Shown here: positions 9,336 through 17,116 of the stretch, in pieces
How the letters are laid out: each line of letters opens with the position of its first letter
Numbering within the stretch: position 1 is the stretch's first letter
Source of the DNA: Pseudomonas sp. ML96
Lineage (GTDB): Bacteria; Pseudomonadota; Gammaproteobacteria; Pseudomonadales; Pseudomonadaceae
Assembly: GCF_000761545.1 (NCBI RefSeq)
Contig: NZ_JPMY01000041.1
Span: 1 to 64,000, forward strand
Direction of reading: 5' to 3'
DNA length: 64,000 nucleotides
Notes under the pieces: model-generated
Told to the model about the DNA's origin: nothing
The model's input: only the letters and a program-made list of their open reading frames with translations
Databases searched by the model: none
Translations under genes and position numbers: made by a program

Positions 9336-10220
9336 ATGACCTCGCCATCCCTGCATGTTCGCCCCAGTTATCTACACCTGCCGCCAGGCACCTGGGCCAC
9401 GGTGCTGGACTGCCTGTGCGAGCGCTTCCCGCAGATTTCCCGCGACACCTGGCTGGCGCGCATGGCCCGTGGCCTGGTGCTCGACGAGCAGAATCGCCCG
9501 CTGGGCCCCGATGCGCCTTACCGCGAGGCGCTGCGCGTGCAGTATTTCCGCGAGATCGAGAACGAACGCAAGATTCCCTTCCAGGCCCAGGTGCTGCACC
9601 TGGACGAACACCTGCTGGTGGCGGACAAGCCGCATTTCCTGCCGGTGATGCCGGCCGGCGACTACGCCGAGGAAACCCTGCTCACCCGCCTGGTGCGCGA
9701 GACCGGCAACCCGCACCTGGCACCGCTGCACCGTATCGACCGGCACACCGCCGGGCTGGTGCTGTTCTCCGCCACGCCTGCCAGCCGCGGTGCCTACCAG
9801 GCGTTGTTCCGCGAGAAACGCATCGACAAGCGCTACCAGGCCATCGCCCCGGCGCTGCCGCAATACGACTTCCCCCTACGCCGGCACAGCCGCCTGGAAA
9901 AGGGTGAGCCGTTCTTCCGCATGCGCGAGGTGGATGGCGAGCCGAACAGCGAGACCCTGCTGGAGGTACTGGAGCGGCGCGAGGAGTTGTGGCGCTACCG
10001 GCTGTTCCCGGTCAGCGGCAAGCAGCACCAGCTGCGCGTGCACATGGCCGCCCTCGGCGCGCCGATCGTCAATGACACCTTCTACCCCGAACTTGTTGAC
10101 GAGAAGGGCGTGGACGACTTCAGCCGCCCGCTCAAGCTGCTGGCCCACAGCCTGAACTTCAATGATCCGCTGAGCGGCGCGCCGCGCAGTTTCGAGAGCC
10201 GTCTCGAGCTGGACTGGTAG
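9336..10220 (+). CDS. RluA-family RNA pseudouridine synthase
   Basis: A 294-residue protein with the RluA-family catalytic motif HRIDRHTAGLVLF (catalytic Asp D135). The family segment LHLDEHLLVADKPHFLPVMPAG lies at about 88-108, and the C-terminal block VSGKQHQLRVHMAALGAPI is also present. An N-terminal S4-like part (about 20-60, ISRDTWLARMARGLVLD) probably helps RNA binding. The frame is open further upstream, but the ATG at 9336 gives the usual family beginning, and the upstream codons look non-coding. It isomerises uridine to pseudouridine in rRNA or tRNA; the target site cannot be told from sequence. It is convergent with the AraC regulator gene, which ends on the next base. Confidence 0.88.
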   Translation: MTSPSLHVRPSYLHLPPGTWATVLDCLCERFPQISRDTWLARMARGLVLDEQNRPLGPDAPYREALRVQYFREIENERKIPFQAQVLHLDEHLLVADKPHFLPVMPAGDYAEETLLTRLVRETGNPHLAPLHRIDRHTAGLVLFSATPASRGAYQALFREKRIDKRYQAIAPALPQYDFPLRRHSRLEKGEPFFRMREVDGEPNSETLLEVLERREELWRYRLFPVSGKQHQLRVHMAALGAPIVNDTFYPELVDEKGVDDFSRPLKLLAHSLNFNDPLSGAPRSFESRLELDW

Positions 10221-11138
10221 TCAGCCCGCGCTGCGCAGTCGCGCCAGGTCACGTACCGGCGGCTCGCCGAACAGGCGGCTGTATTCGCGGCTGAACTGCG
10301 ACGGGCTCTCGTAGCCGACCTTGTAGCCGGCGCTCGACACATCCAGGTTCTCGCACAGCATCAGCCGCCGCGCCTCCTGCAGGCGCAATTGCTTCTGGTA
10401 CTGCAGCGGGCTCATGGCGGTCACCGCCTTGAAGCGGTGATGCAGGGTCGAGGTGCTGAGGTTGCTCAGTCGCGCCAGCTCGTCGATGCGCAGCGGCTCG
10501 TGGTAGTGGCCGTTGAGCCACTCGATGGCCAGGTTGATCCGGTGTGCCTGGCTGTCCGCCGTGGCGATGTCGCGCAGCAGCTGCCCCTGCGGGCTGTGCA
10601 ACAGGCGATAGAGAATCTCGCGGCGCACCAGCGGGGCGAGCATGGCGATGTCGCGCGGGCTCTCCAGCAGGCGCACCAGGCGCAGCACGGCATCCAGCAA
10701 CGGTGCGTCGAGGCGATCGACATGCAGGCCGCGCCCGCTGCCGCCGCTGGGCACGCCGACGGGGCCGGCGGCGGCCAGCAGGTTGCCGATCTCGTTGGGG
10801 TCGATGTCCAGGCGCAGGCTCAGGTAGGGCTCTTCCGGCGAGGCCAGGGTTACCTCGCCGGTGATCGGCAGCGTCACCATGGCCACCAGGTAATGCAGCG
10901 GGTCATAGGCGTACACCTCGCCCTCCAGGCGCACCACTTTCTGCCCCTGGGCCATGATGCACAGTGCCGGGCGGCACAAGCCGTGGGTGATGGGCAGGGG
11001 CGCGGAGGAACGGAACAGCGCAAGGCCCGGCACCGAGGTTTCCGCGATGCCTTCTTCCGGGCAGAAATGGGCAATCAGCTGGGCCAGCTCGCGGCGTTGT
11101 CCTTCCTGATTCTCTAGGGGGCTTGCGGCGTTCGACAT
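10221..11138 (-). CDS. AraC-family transcriptional regulator (AraC_N type)
   Basis: A 305-residue regulator with an AraC_N sensor-like domain (about residues 25-180; GLCRPALCIMAQGQKVVRLEGEVYAYDPLHYLV) and a C-terminal double HTH (about 205-300; LSNLSTSTLHHRFKAVT and GYESPSQFSREYSRLFG). The start at 11138 is chosen because GAGGAGA precedes it at normal spacing. The frame runs 54 codons further upstream, but that segment has no ribosome site and reads like promoter sequence. AraC_N members often control neighbouring oxidoreductase or monooxygenase genes. The divergent ABM-type gene at 11400 is a plausible target. Confidence 0.87.
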   Translation of the reverse strand: MSNAASPLENQEGQRRELAQLIAHFCPEEGIAETSVPGLALFRSSAPLPITHGLCRPALCIMAQGQKVVRLEGEVYAYDPLHYLVAMVTLPITGEVTLASPEEPYLSLRLDIDPNEIGNLLAAAGPVGVPSGGSGRGLHVDRLDAPLLDAVLRLVRLLESPRDIAMLAPLVRREILYRLLHSPQGQLLRDIATADSQAHRINLAIEWLNGHYHEPLRIDELARLSNLSTSTLHHRFKAVTAMSPLQYQKQLRLQEARRLMLCENLDVSSAGYKVGYESPSQFSREYSRLFGEPPVRDLARLRSAG

Positions 11139-11399
11139 GGCGTGGCTCTCCTCGGTGAGCGGCCAGAATACTCCCCATTCGGCAGGGGATGTCTGCCGGT
11201 CGGCAGGATCAGGCAAGAACCGCAGAGGATCGGGCAAGGCGCTAGTCGGCGCAGGTTTGCTCAGGGCCAGACCGATTCTGCGCGATGCAGGATCGTGCAA
11301 GTCGTCGACAGTTTCCGGCTAACGATGATGCCTCGCGTGCGCGCAATCTCTGCAGCGTCCAGGCGCCATTGGCGAGCGCCGTTACAGGAGGCCTTTGCC

Positions 11400-11762
11400 A
11401 TGAACTCCCTTGCCATCGCCGCCGCTGGCCCATCGGCCCCGGCGCGTTTCATCCCATTGCGCGGGGTACTGCAGATGAATCAAGCGATTATCAGCCTGGC
11501 CAGCTTCCATGCCCGCGTCGGCGCGGGTGAGACACTCGGTGAGCAGCTCGAAGAACTGTTGCATTGCGCGCGGCGCGATCCGGCCTGCCGGCGCTGCGAG
11601 CTGCAGCGCGTCGCTGCCGATGAGTGGCAGCTGCGCAGCCATTGGGACTCCGACCAGGAGCTGCAGGCGCATCTCGGGCTGCCGCACATGCAGCTGCTCG
11701 GGCGCCTGGTGGAGAGCGGCCTGATTCGCCGCATGCAGATGCGCGTGGAACCGCGCATCTAG
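11400..11762 (+). CDS. Putative antibiotic-biosynthesis-monooxygenase-like (ABM fold) protein
   Basis: A 120-residue protein. From about residue 25 it has an ABM-like ferredoxin-fold pattern: a beta strand (QAIISLASFHAR), a helix (GAGETLGEQLEELLHCARRDPACRRCELQRV), then WQLRSHWDSDQELQAHLGLPHMQLL. The last block, with hydrophobic and Trp/His spacing, resembles YgiN/ABM quinol monooxygenases. The start is fixed by AGGAGG 8 nt before the ATG at 11400. It is divergent from the AraC regulator with a 260-bp gap, suggesting co-regulation. The assignment rests on pattern rather than strong motifs, so a function is not claimed. Confidence 0.65.
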   Translation: MNSLAIAAAGPSAPARFIPLRGVLQMNQAIISLASFHARVGAGETLGEQLEELLHCARRDPACRRCELQRVAADEWQLRSHWDSDQELQAHLGLPHMQLLGRLVESGLIRRMQMRVEPRI

Positions 11763-11773
11763 CGAAGTACGCG

Positions 11774-12076
11774 TCAGCCGCAGCTCAGGCGGATGATGCT
11801 GTCGGCGTCATCGATGTCGATGTTCAGCCGGCGCGGGTTGTAGTCCATGGTCACCGGCTGATTCGGATGGGTTACGCGCAGCAGTTCGGCGCCGGACTTC
11901 ACACGGGCCTCTTCGGCCAGTTCGGTGGTGATGCGCTGCTCCACCAGGTTCTGCACCGCTGCGGCGTCGCAGCGGCCGTCGCCCTTGGCGGCCGGGGCTT
12001 CGCCATCCGGGCTGGAGGCACAGCCGGCCAGCAGGGCAGCGGCGAGCAGGGCGGAGAGAGGCAGGATTCGGGTCAT
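11774..12076 (-). CDS. Inhibitor I78-family lipoprotein
   Basis: A 100-residue protein with a lipoprotein signal ending in the lipobox LLAGC (Cys18), a short Ala/Gly/Asp linker and a C-terminal domain, CDAAAVQNLVEQ... to the terminal ...SIIRLSCG. The invariant features of the I78 peptidase-inhibitor family are present: Cys at both ends of the domain and the NPRRLNIDID strand. Members are small periplasmic or envelope serine-protease inhibitors (Aspergillus elastase inhibitor fold). The start at 12076 gives a normal signal peptide; 19 in-frame upstream codons would put it out of place. It is convergent with the ABM-like gene, 11 bp away. Confidence 0.8.
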   Translation of the reverse strand: MTRILPLSALLAAALLAGCASSPDGEAPAAKGDGRCDAAAVQNLVEQRITTELAEEARVKSGAELLRVTHPNQPVTMDYNPRRLNIDIDDADSIIRLSCG

Positions 12077-12157
12077 GGCTTGCGTCCTTTCTGAAACATG
12101 CCCCACCGTGCCACCCTCCGCCCGTTCAGGCAACCACGCGGATCAGCTTCTGCGACG

Positions 12158-13390
12158 TCAGGCGCTGCGGGCGGCCATCCAGCGCTTGTACTGGCGGGTA
12201 CGCCGGGCGATGCGCAGCTGCTCGCCGATCAGCGCGCGCAGCGGCGAGACCAGCGGCTTGGGCTGGGCGCCCTGGGCGAGGCGCTTGAGCTGGAACTTCA
12301 CCGTGGCCATGTAGGCCAGCGAGGCCAGGGCCTTGCGCTTCCAACGGATCGGCGGCAGCTCGGCGCTGCGCTCGCGGTCCTGGCGCCAGTGCGCGGGCAG
12401 GGCCGGGTCGATGGCCAGAGCGGTAGCGATGCCGGCCATGGCCACGCGGCTGTCCAGCACCTTCTCCACCACCGGCAGGCGGCGAATGCCACCGGTGACC
12501 ATCAGCGGCATGCGCGCCACCGCGGCGATCTCGTCGGCGAATTCGAGGAAGTAGGCCTCGCGGGCCAGGGTGCGGCCGTCGCGGGCATCGCCCTGCATGG
12601 CTGGCGCCTCGTAGCTGCCGCCGGACAGCTCGACCAGGTCGACATCCAGCTCGCCGAGCATCTCCACCACGCGCTTGGCGTCGGCGGCGTCGAAACCGCC
12701 GCGCTGGAAGTCCGCCGAGTTGAGCTTGACCGACACGCAGAAGCTCGGCGAGACCTTGGCACGTACCGCCTTGACCACTTCCAGCAGCAGGCGCGCGCGG
12801 TTCTCCAGCGAGCCACCCCAGCTGTCGGTGCGGCGGTTGGTGATGGGCGAGAGGAACTGGCTGAGCAGGTAGCCGTGGGCCGCGTGAATCTGCACGCCGG
12901 TGAAACCGGCCTGCTCGGCCAGCTCGGCGGAGCGCACGAAGCGGCGGATCAGCTCGGCGATCTCCGCCTCGTCCAGCGCCTTGGGCAGCGGGAACAGCTT
13001 GGAGAAGCTGCCCAGCTCGATGGCCACGGCGGAGGGCGCCACAGTCTGCTGGCCGAGGTTGGCCTGCATCTGCCGGCCGGGATGATTGAGTTGCATCCAG
13101 AACTGCGCACCCTGGGCGCGGCCGACGCGGGCCCACTCGCGGAACTTGTCCAACTGGCTGTCATCCTCCAGCACCACGCCGCCGGGGCCGGTCATGGCGC
13201 GGCCGTCGATCATCACGTTGCCGGTCAGCAGCAGGCCGGAGCCGCCTTCGGCCCAGGCGCGGTACAGGCGCAGCAGGTCGGCCGAGGGCGCCTGTTGGCA
13301 GTCGGCCATGTTTTCCTCCATGGCGGCCTTGGCGATGCGGTTGGGGATGCTGGCGCCGTTGGGCAGTTGCAAGGGCTGGAAGGGCGACAT
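12158..13390 (-). CDS. Old yellow enzyme-family NADH:flavin oxidoreductase
   Basis: A 410-residue FMN-dependent TIM-barrel oxidoreductase. Family motifs are IPNRIAKAAMEE (about 16-27), QLNHPGRQ (about 100-107), HAAHGYLLSQFLSP followed by RTDSWGGSLENRARLLLEV, and VTGGIRR (about 308-314). The HAAHGYL and RxDxWGGSxENR blocks place it in the 2,4-dienoyl-CoA reductase / classical OYE branch, but no Fe-S or NAD domain follows, so it is a single-domain ene-reductase type. It probably reduces activated C=C bonds of electrophiles using NAD(P)H. A MerR-type promoter with a 19-bp spacer lies 30 bp upstream, implying induction by a thiol- or aldehyde-reactive compound. Confidence 0.9.
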   Translation of the reverse strand: MSPFQPLQLPNGASIPNRIAKAAMEENMADCQQAPSADLLRLYRAWAEGGSGLLLTGNVMIDGRAMTGPGGVVLEDDSQLDKFREWARVGRAQGAQFWMQLNHPGRQMQANLGQQTVAPSAVAIELGSFSKLFPLPKALDEAEIAELIRRFVRSAELAEQAGFTGVQIHAAHGYLLSQFLSPITNRRTDSWGGSLENRARLLLEVVKAVRAKVSPSFCVSVKLNSADFQRGGFDAADAKRVVEMLGELDVDLVELSGGSYEAPAMQGDARDGRTLAREAYFLEFADEIAAVARMPLMVTGGIRRLPVVEKVLDSRVAMAGIATALAIDPALPAHWRQDRERSAELPPIRWKRKALASLAYMATVKFQLKRLAQGAQPKPLVSPLRALIGEQLRIARRTRQYKRWMAARSA

Positions 13391-13419
13391 GAATCAGGTC
13401 TCCGATGGGCGATGGAGGA

Positions 13420-13450
13420 ATCCTAAGCTTGAAGTCAACTTTAAGGTCAA
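13420..13450 (-). promoter_or_regulatory. MerR-family-type promoter/operator of the old yellow enzyme gene
   Basis: On the minus strand there is a -35 TTGACC (13445-13450), then a 19-bp spacer, then a -10 TAGGAT (13420-13425). The spacer holds the imperfect dyad CTTAAAGTTGACTTCAAG, 14 of 18 positions symmetric. Overlong 19-bp spacers with a dyad between the hexamers are the signature of promoters twisted open by MerR-family activators (SoxR, NmlR and AdhR-like sites are similar). No MerR gene is in the window, so the activator acts in trans. Confidence 0.65.
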
Positions 13451-13770
13451 TAGCCTTGTGGATATTTCCTGTGCAGCTCGGCTGCGGGGTATTGCGCCGT
13501 GCTGGGTAATCTGGAGAAACATTCGCAGGGCGAGGTGCGACATCTTGGATTTGCCCGCCGACGAAGGCTGTAGTAAGACTGGAGTCAGAGATTCATCGGG
13601 TCGCGGCAAAAGGTCTGCCGACCCATCCGTAGTTGTGTGGTCCAGCAGGGGGAATGGCGCGCCGAAGTCGGTACGCCACGCTTCGCAGGCACACCAGAGG
13701 AGACGCTTCACCCGCCTGAGCCCCGCAGCCGCAGCACCTCGGAGACACCCCAGCAATACGAGGAAGCCCC
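13451..13770. other. Intergenic region upstream of the ribosome hibernation factor gene
   Basis: About 320 bp without a convincing gene. It is less codon-like than its flanks and should contain the promoter and a long leader for the RaiA/HPF gene at 13771. I see no clear sigma-70 hexamers, riboswitch or terminator. AGGAG-like sequence sits around 13700, but the likely ribosome site is the CGAGGAAG just before 13771. Confidence 0.5.
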
Positions 13771-14187
13771 ATGCAAGTTCAAGTTCGCACCAATCAAATC
13801 GAAGGTAGTGCTCGGCTTCAGGAATGGGTTAGCGCGGAAGTGACGGACAGACTCGAACACTTCGACGAGCTGCTAACCCGGGTGGTGGTTCATATCAGCG
13901 ACGAGAACGCGCACAAGTCCGGCAGCGACGACAAACGCTGCCTCATCGAGGCCCGGCCCAAGGGCCATCAGCCCATCTCCGTGACACACAAGGCCGAGGC
14001 CATGGAGCAGGCCATCGACGGCGCCGCCGAGAAGATGCGCCACGCCCTGGAGCACATGACCGGGCGTCTGGAAAGTAAAGCCATCTCCTCCACCGGCCGT
14101 TACGTCGCAGACGGCGATGTGGTGCTCACCGATGCCCTGCTGGAAGAGGAGTTCCTGGCCAAGCAGGAGGAGCTGGAGCGCGACTGA
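13771..14187 (+). CDS. RaiA/HPF-family ribosome-associated hibernation factor
   Basis: A 138-residue protein of the sigma-54 modulation / S30EA family. It has the MQVQVRTNQIEGS first strand, a helix (QEWVSAEVTDRLEHFDELLTRVVVHISD) and the basic-acidic pattern of ribosome-interface proteins. It has no long C-terminal dimerisation domain, so it is a short-form HPF/RaiA-like factor with an acidic tail (LEEEFLAKQEELERD). Such proteins bind the 30S A/P sites and silence ribosomes in stationary phase or cold. It is monocistronic, followed by a clear terminator at 14212. Confidence 0.85.
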   Translation: MQVQVRTNQIEGSARLQEWVSAEVTDRLEHFDELLTRVVVHISDENAHKSGSDDKRCLIEARPKGHQPISVTHKAEAMEQAIDGAAEKMRHALEHMTGRLESKAISSTGRYVADGDVVLTDALLEEEFLAKQEELERD

Positions 14188-14211
14188 TCGACGTCCCTCT
14201 GCATAGCTATC

Positions 14212-14243
14212 AACAACCGCCCGTTCCGGGCGGTTGTCGTTTC
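14212..14243 (+). terminator. Terminator of the ribosome hibernation factor gene
   Basis: GC-rich inverted repeat CAACCGCCCG / CGGGCGGTTG with a 3-nt loop starting 24 nt after the stop codon, followed by TCGTTTCT. Confidence 0.75.
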
Positions 14244-14400
14244 TGCGCCTAGCAAGAGGCCCGGCTCCTATACTGAAACCGACCAGGGTCGGGCGTGCTG
14301 GACGCTTCGTTGGAGCGGGGGCCGTGCGGGTTGCGAAGGTTGCTTCGCGATCCGGCGGAAGGAGGCTGTGGCTCGCCAGCGTGGCGGGCAGGCGGATCTC

Positions 14401-15363
14401 ATGGCGGGTCGGCAGCTGTGCCTATCGCTCCTCGCGGCGCTGCTGCTCGGCTGCGCCGGTGGCCCGCCGGTGCAGGTTTCCGAGAGCACTTGGCGGCAGG
14501 TCGACCAGGACATCGCTGCCGCCTCGCGTGGCGCCGAGGAGCAGGCCCGCGAGCATGCGCTGCAGGCCATGCAGCGCTGGCTGGCGCTGGTGCAGCGGCA
14601 GACCGACGAGGAGTTCATCCCCTGGTTCTCTGGCTACTGGACCCAGCAATGGCTGAGCTTCAAGGTGTCCTGGTACAAGCTCGGCGCCGACGAGGACGAC
14701 CCCACCGTACGGCGCCTGGCCGCCTACCTGCAGGAGGAGTACCAGGAGCAGGTGCTCGAACCGGTAGCCGAGCAGACTTCGCCCGAACGCATCCTGCGCG
14801 CCTCCACGCGCATCTACGTACGCCAACTCGACATGCGCCTGCAGCCCATTCCCGCGCGCCACGGCGTGCCGCAGGAGCAGTTCGACCAGCGCCTGGCCGC
14901 GCTGCCGATGCTCGCCGGCGAGCCCGGCGCCAACCTCTATCAGCTGATCCACGCCGATCCGCTGGAACGCCTGCCGGCCTATGCCGCACTGCTCGAACGG
15001 GTCGGTGCGGTGCCGGGTGGCGACTGGTCGGCCGACCCCGGCATCTCGCTGGTGGCCCAGCGCACCAGCGAGCGGCTGGTCGAGGAGATGACCACCAGCG
15101 GCGCCGCCAGTGCAGTGTCGGCCATGCTCGGGCGGGTGGCCGGTGCCAGCCTGTCGCTGGGCGTCACCCTGTTCACCCTGATCGCCCGCGAGAACGACCG
15201 ACCCGAGCGCGAGGCGCAGCTGCGCAGCAGCCTGGACGTGGCGCTCGACCAGGAGTTTCGGGCTCTGCTGAGTAGCCCGGATCGCGGTGTGTTGGCGGGC
15301 GTCTGGTACCTCTCCGGGCAGGTCGAGGAAGGTCTTGGCCGGCCATTCCGTTATCTGCCCTGA
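14401..15363 (+). CDS. Hypothetical lipoprotein, 320 aa
   Basis: The start at 14401 gives an ideal lipoprotein signal: MAGRQ, hydrophobic LCLSLLAALLLG, then Cys18 in LLLGCAGG. The in-frame GTG at 14368 has a GGAGG only 2 nt away and would bury the signal. The mature protein is helical and charged, with WFSGYWTQQWLSFKVSWYKLG (about 75-96) and LQEEYQEQVLEPVAEQ (about 111-126). A more hydrophobic Gly/Ala/Ser segment (about 230-270, AASAVSAMLGRVAGASLSLGVTLFTLIA) could be a membrane helix. I do not recognise a characterised family. It is probably envelope-anchored. Confidence 0.7.
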   Translation: MAGRQLCLSLLAALLLGCAGGPPVQVSESTWRQVDQDIAAASRGAEEQAREHALQAMQRWLALVQRQTDEEFIPWFSGYWTQQWLSFKVSWYKLGADEDDPTVRRLAAYLQEEYQEQVLEPVAEQTSPERILRASTRIYVRQLDMRLQPIPARHGVPQEQFDQRLAALPMLAGEPGANLYQLIHADPLERLPAYAALLERVGAVPGGDWSADPGISLVAQRTSERLVEEMTTSGAASAVSAMLGRVAGASLSLGVTLFTLIARENDRPEREAQLRSSLDVALDQEFRALLSSPDRGVLAGVWYLSGQVEEGLGRPFRYLP

Positions 15364-15430
15364 ATGTCGATTGTTTAGCTAAGCCTGAACTGAGCATGCA
15401 AAGAATCCGATTTAACCGTGGTTAGCCGCC

Positions 15431-15604
15431 ATGCGAGTCTGCCAAGCCATGAATCCCTGCACGCCGATGACCGCACCCGCACGCCGCCCCTTCCGGGCGC
15501 GGTTCGGCATCGGCGCGCTGCCCTCGCTCAACCCGGTGCTGGCCTTCTGGGCCCTCTGGCACTGCCGTCACGCCCGCCCACCGGACACTCGCCTCGCTGC
15601 CTGA
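15431..15604 (+). CDS. Possible small protein (57 aa) upstream of the glutamine-synthetase-like gene
   Basis: This frame lies in the 332-bp gap 15364-15695. It starts ATGCGAGTC with a second in-frame ATG at 15449 and encodes a short, Arg/Ala/Pro-rich peptide. A central hydrophobic stretch (GALPSLNPVLAFWALWH) is followed by a basic tail. There is no strong ribosome site, so the evidence is only an uninterrupted frame with a possible membrane-like segment. It could be a leader peptide or a chance frame. The remainder of the gap shows AT-rich sequence at 15364-15420, likely a promoter, and no terminator I can identify. Confidence 0.3.
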   Translation: MRVCQAMNPCTPMTAPARRPFRARFGIGALPSLNPVLAFWALWHCRHARPPDTRLAA

Positions 15605-15695
15605 TAACGCGACCGCGCCAAGTACGCGGCTCGCCTGTCGATTTCTTGTCTGCCGTTCTTCAGACAGCGCGCCCTCTGGCGCAAAGCGAGGCCCC

Positions 15696-17060
15696 ATGCG
15701 ATTTGCCCCCGTCGAGGAAGCCACTGCCTTCCTCGCCGCCAACCCCGACATCGAGCTGATCGAGCTGTTCGTGCTGGACGCCAACGGCGTGCCGCGCGGC
15801 AAGCTGCTGCACCGCGAGGAGCTGCTGGCGCTGTACCAGAGCGGCCGACCGCTGCCCAGTACCATGCTTGGTCTGACCCTGCATGGCGAGGATGTCGAGA
15901 ACTCCGGCCTGGTCTGGGAGGTGGGCGACATCGATTGCCGCGCCTATCCGCTGCCCGGCAGCCTGCAACGCCTGAGCTGGCGGCAGATTCCCACCGCCGC
16001 CGTGCAGGTTTCCATGCACCCCAGCGAAGGCCTGCCGGCCACCGTGGCCGATCCGCGCCACCTGCTGGTGCGGGTGATCGATGCGCTCAAGGCCGACGGC
16101 TACCAGCCGGTGATGGCCTGCGAGCTGGAGTTCTACCTGCTCGACCAGAAACGCGACGCCCAGGGCCGCCCGCAACCGGCGCTGGACGCCGACGGCGGCC
16201 GCCCACGCAGTACCCAGGTGTATGGCCTGCGTGAGCTGGAGCAGATCGAGCCGTTCCTCGCCGACCTCTACGCAGCCTGCAAGGCCCAGGGCATTCCGGC
16301 GCGCACGGCGATTTCCGAATACGCGCCTGGCCAGGTGGAGATCACCCTGGAGCACGGCGATGCGCTCGAAGCCATGGATCAGGCGGTGCGCTACAAGCGC
16401 CTGGTCAAGGGCGTGGCGCACAAGCACGGCATGCAGGCCTGTTTCATGGCCAAGCCGTTCGACCATCTCGCCGGCACCGGCATGCATATGCATGTGAGCC
16501 TGGCGGACGAGCAGGGCAACAACCTGTTCGCCAGCGAGGCCAAGGAGGGCAGCGCGCTGCTGCGTCAGGCGGTCGGCGGCATGCTCGCCAGCCTGCTCGA
16601 CTCGCTGCTGCTGTTCTGCCCCAACGCCAACTCCTACCGGCGCTTCCAGGCCAACAGCTACGCGCCGCTGGCGCCGACCTGGGGTGTGGACAACCGCACC
16701 GTGAGCCTGCGCGTACCGGGCGGCCCGGCGCATACCCGGCATGTCGAGCACCGCATCTGCGGCGCCGACGCCAATCCCTACCTGGCTGCCGCGGCGATTC
16801 TCGCCGGCATCCACCGTGGCCTGCGCGAGAACCTCGACCCGGGCGCGCCGGTGCAGGGTAACGGCTATGCCCAGGCCAAACAGTTCCTGCCCACCGAATG
16901 GTCCGCCTCGCTACACGCCCTGGAGCACTCCGCCTGGGCTCGCGATGCCTTCGGCGCGGAGTTCCTGCGCGTGTACCTGGCGGTGAAGCGCGCCGAGTAC
17001 CGCCAGTTCATGGGCGAAGTGGGCGAGCAGGACTGGCGCTGGTACCTGACCAACGCCTGA
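15696..17060 (+). CDS. Gamma-glutamylpolyamine synthetase (glutamine-synthetase family, PuuA/SpuI/PauA type)
   Basis: A 454-residue glutamine-synthetase-fold enzyme. It shows ELIELFVLDANGVPRGKLL at the N-terminus, the metal/Glu-binding block ACELEFYLLD (about 143-152), AGTGMHMHVSL (His/Gly ATP-side loop, about 263-273) and NSYRRFQANSYAPLAPTWGVDNRTVSLRVP (about 308-337). C-terminal GS motifs are also kept. This subgroup ligates glutamate to putrescine or other amines at the first step of the gamma-glutamyl pathway. The next gene encodes the matching FAD oxidase, which supports polyamine use rather than nitrogen assimilation. The exact amine is uncertain because pseudomonads carry several paralogues. 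Confidence 0.88.
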   Translation: MRFAPVEEATAFLAANPDIELIELFVLDANGVPRGKLLHREELLALYQSGRPLPSTMLGLTLHGEDVENSGLVWEVGDIDCRAYPLPGSLQRLSWRQIPTAAVQVSMHPSEGLPATVADPRHLLVRVIDALKADGYQPVMACELEFYLLDQKRDAQGRPQPALDADGGRPRSTQVYGLRELEQIEPFLADLYAACKAQGIPARTAISEYAPGQVEITLEHGDALEAMDQAVRYKRLVKGVAHKHGMQACFMAKPFDHLAGTGMHMHVSLADEQGNNLFASEAKEGSALLRQAVGGMLASLLDSLLLFCPNANSYRRFQANSYAPLAPTWGVDNRTVSLRVPGGPAHTRHVEHRICGADANPYLAAAAILAGIHRGLRENLDPGAPVQGNGYAQAKQFLPTEWSASLHALEHSAWARDAFGAEFLRVYLAVKRAEYRQFMGEVGEQDWRWYLTNA

Positions 17061-17116
17061 TACAGAACAAGAACAGCCGCCGCGCCTGATGCCGGTGGCC
17101 ACAGAGGAAAACAGCT

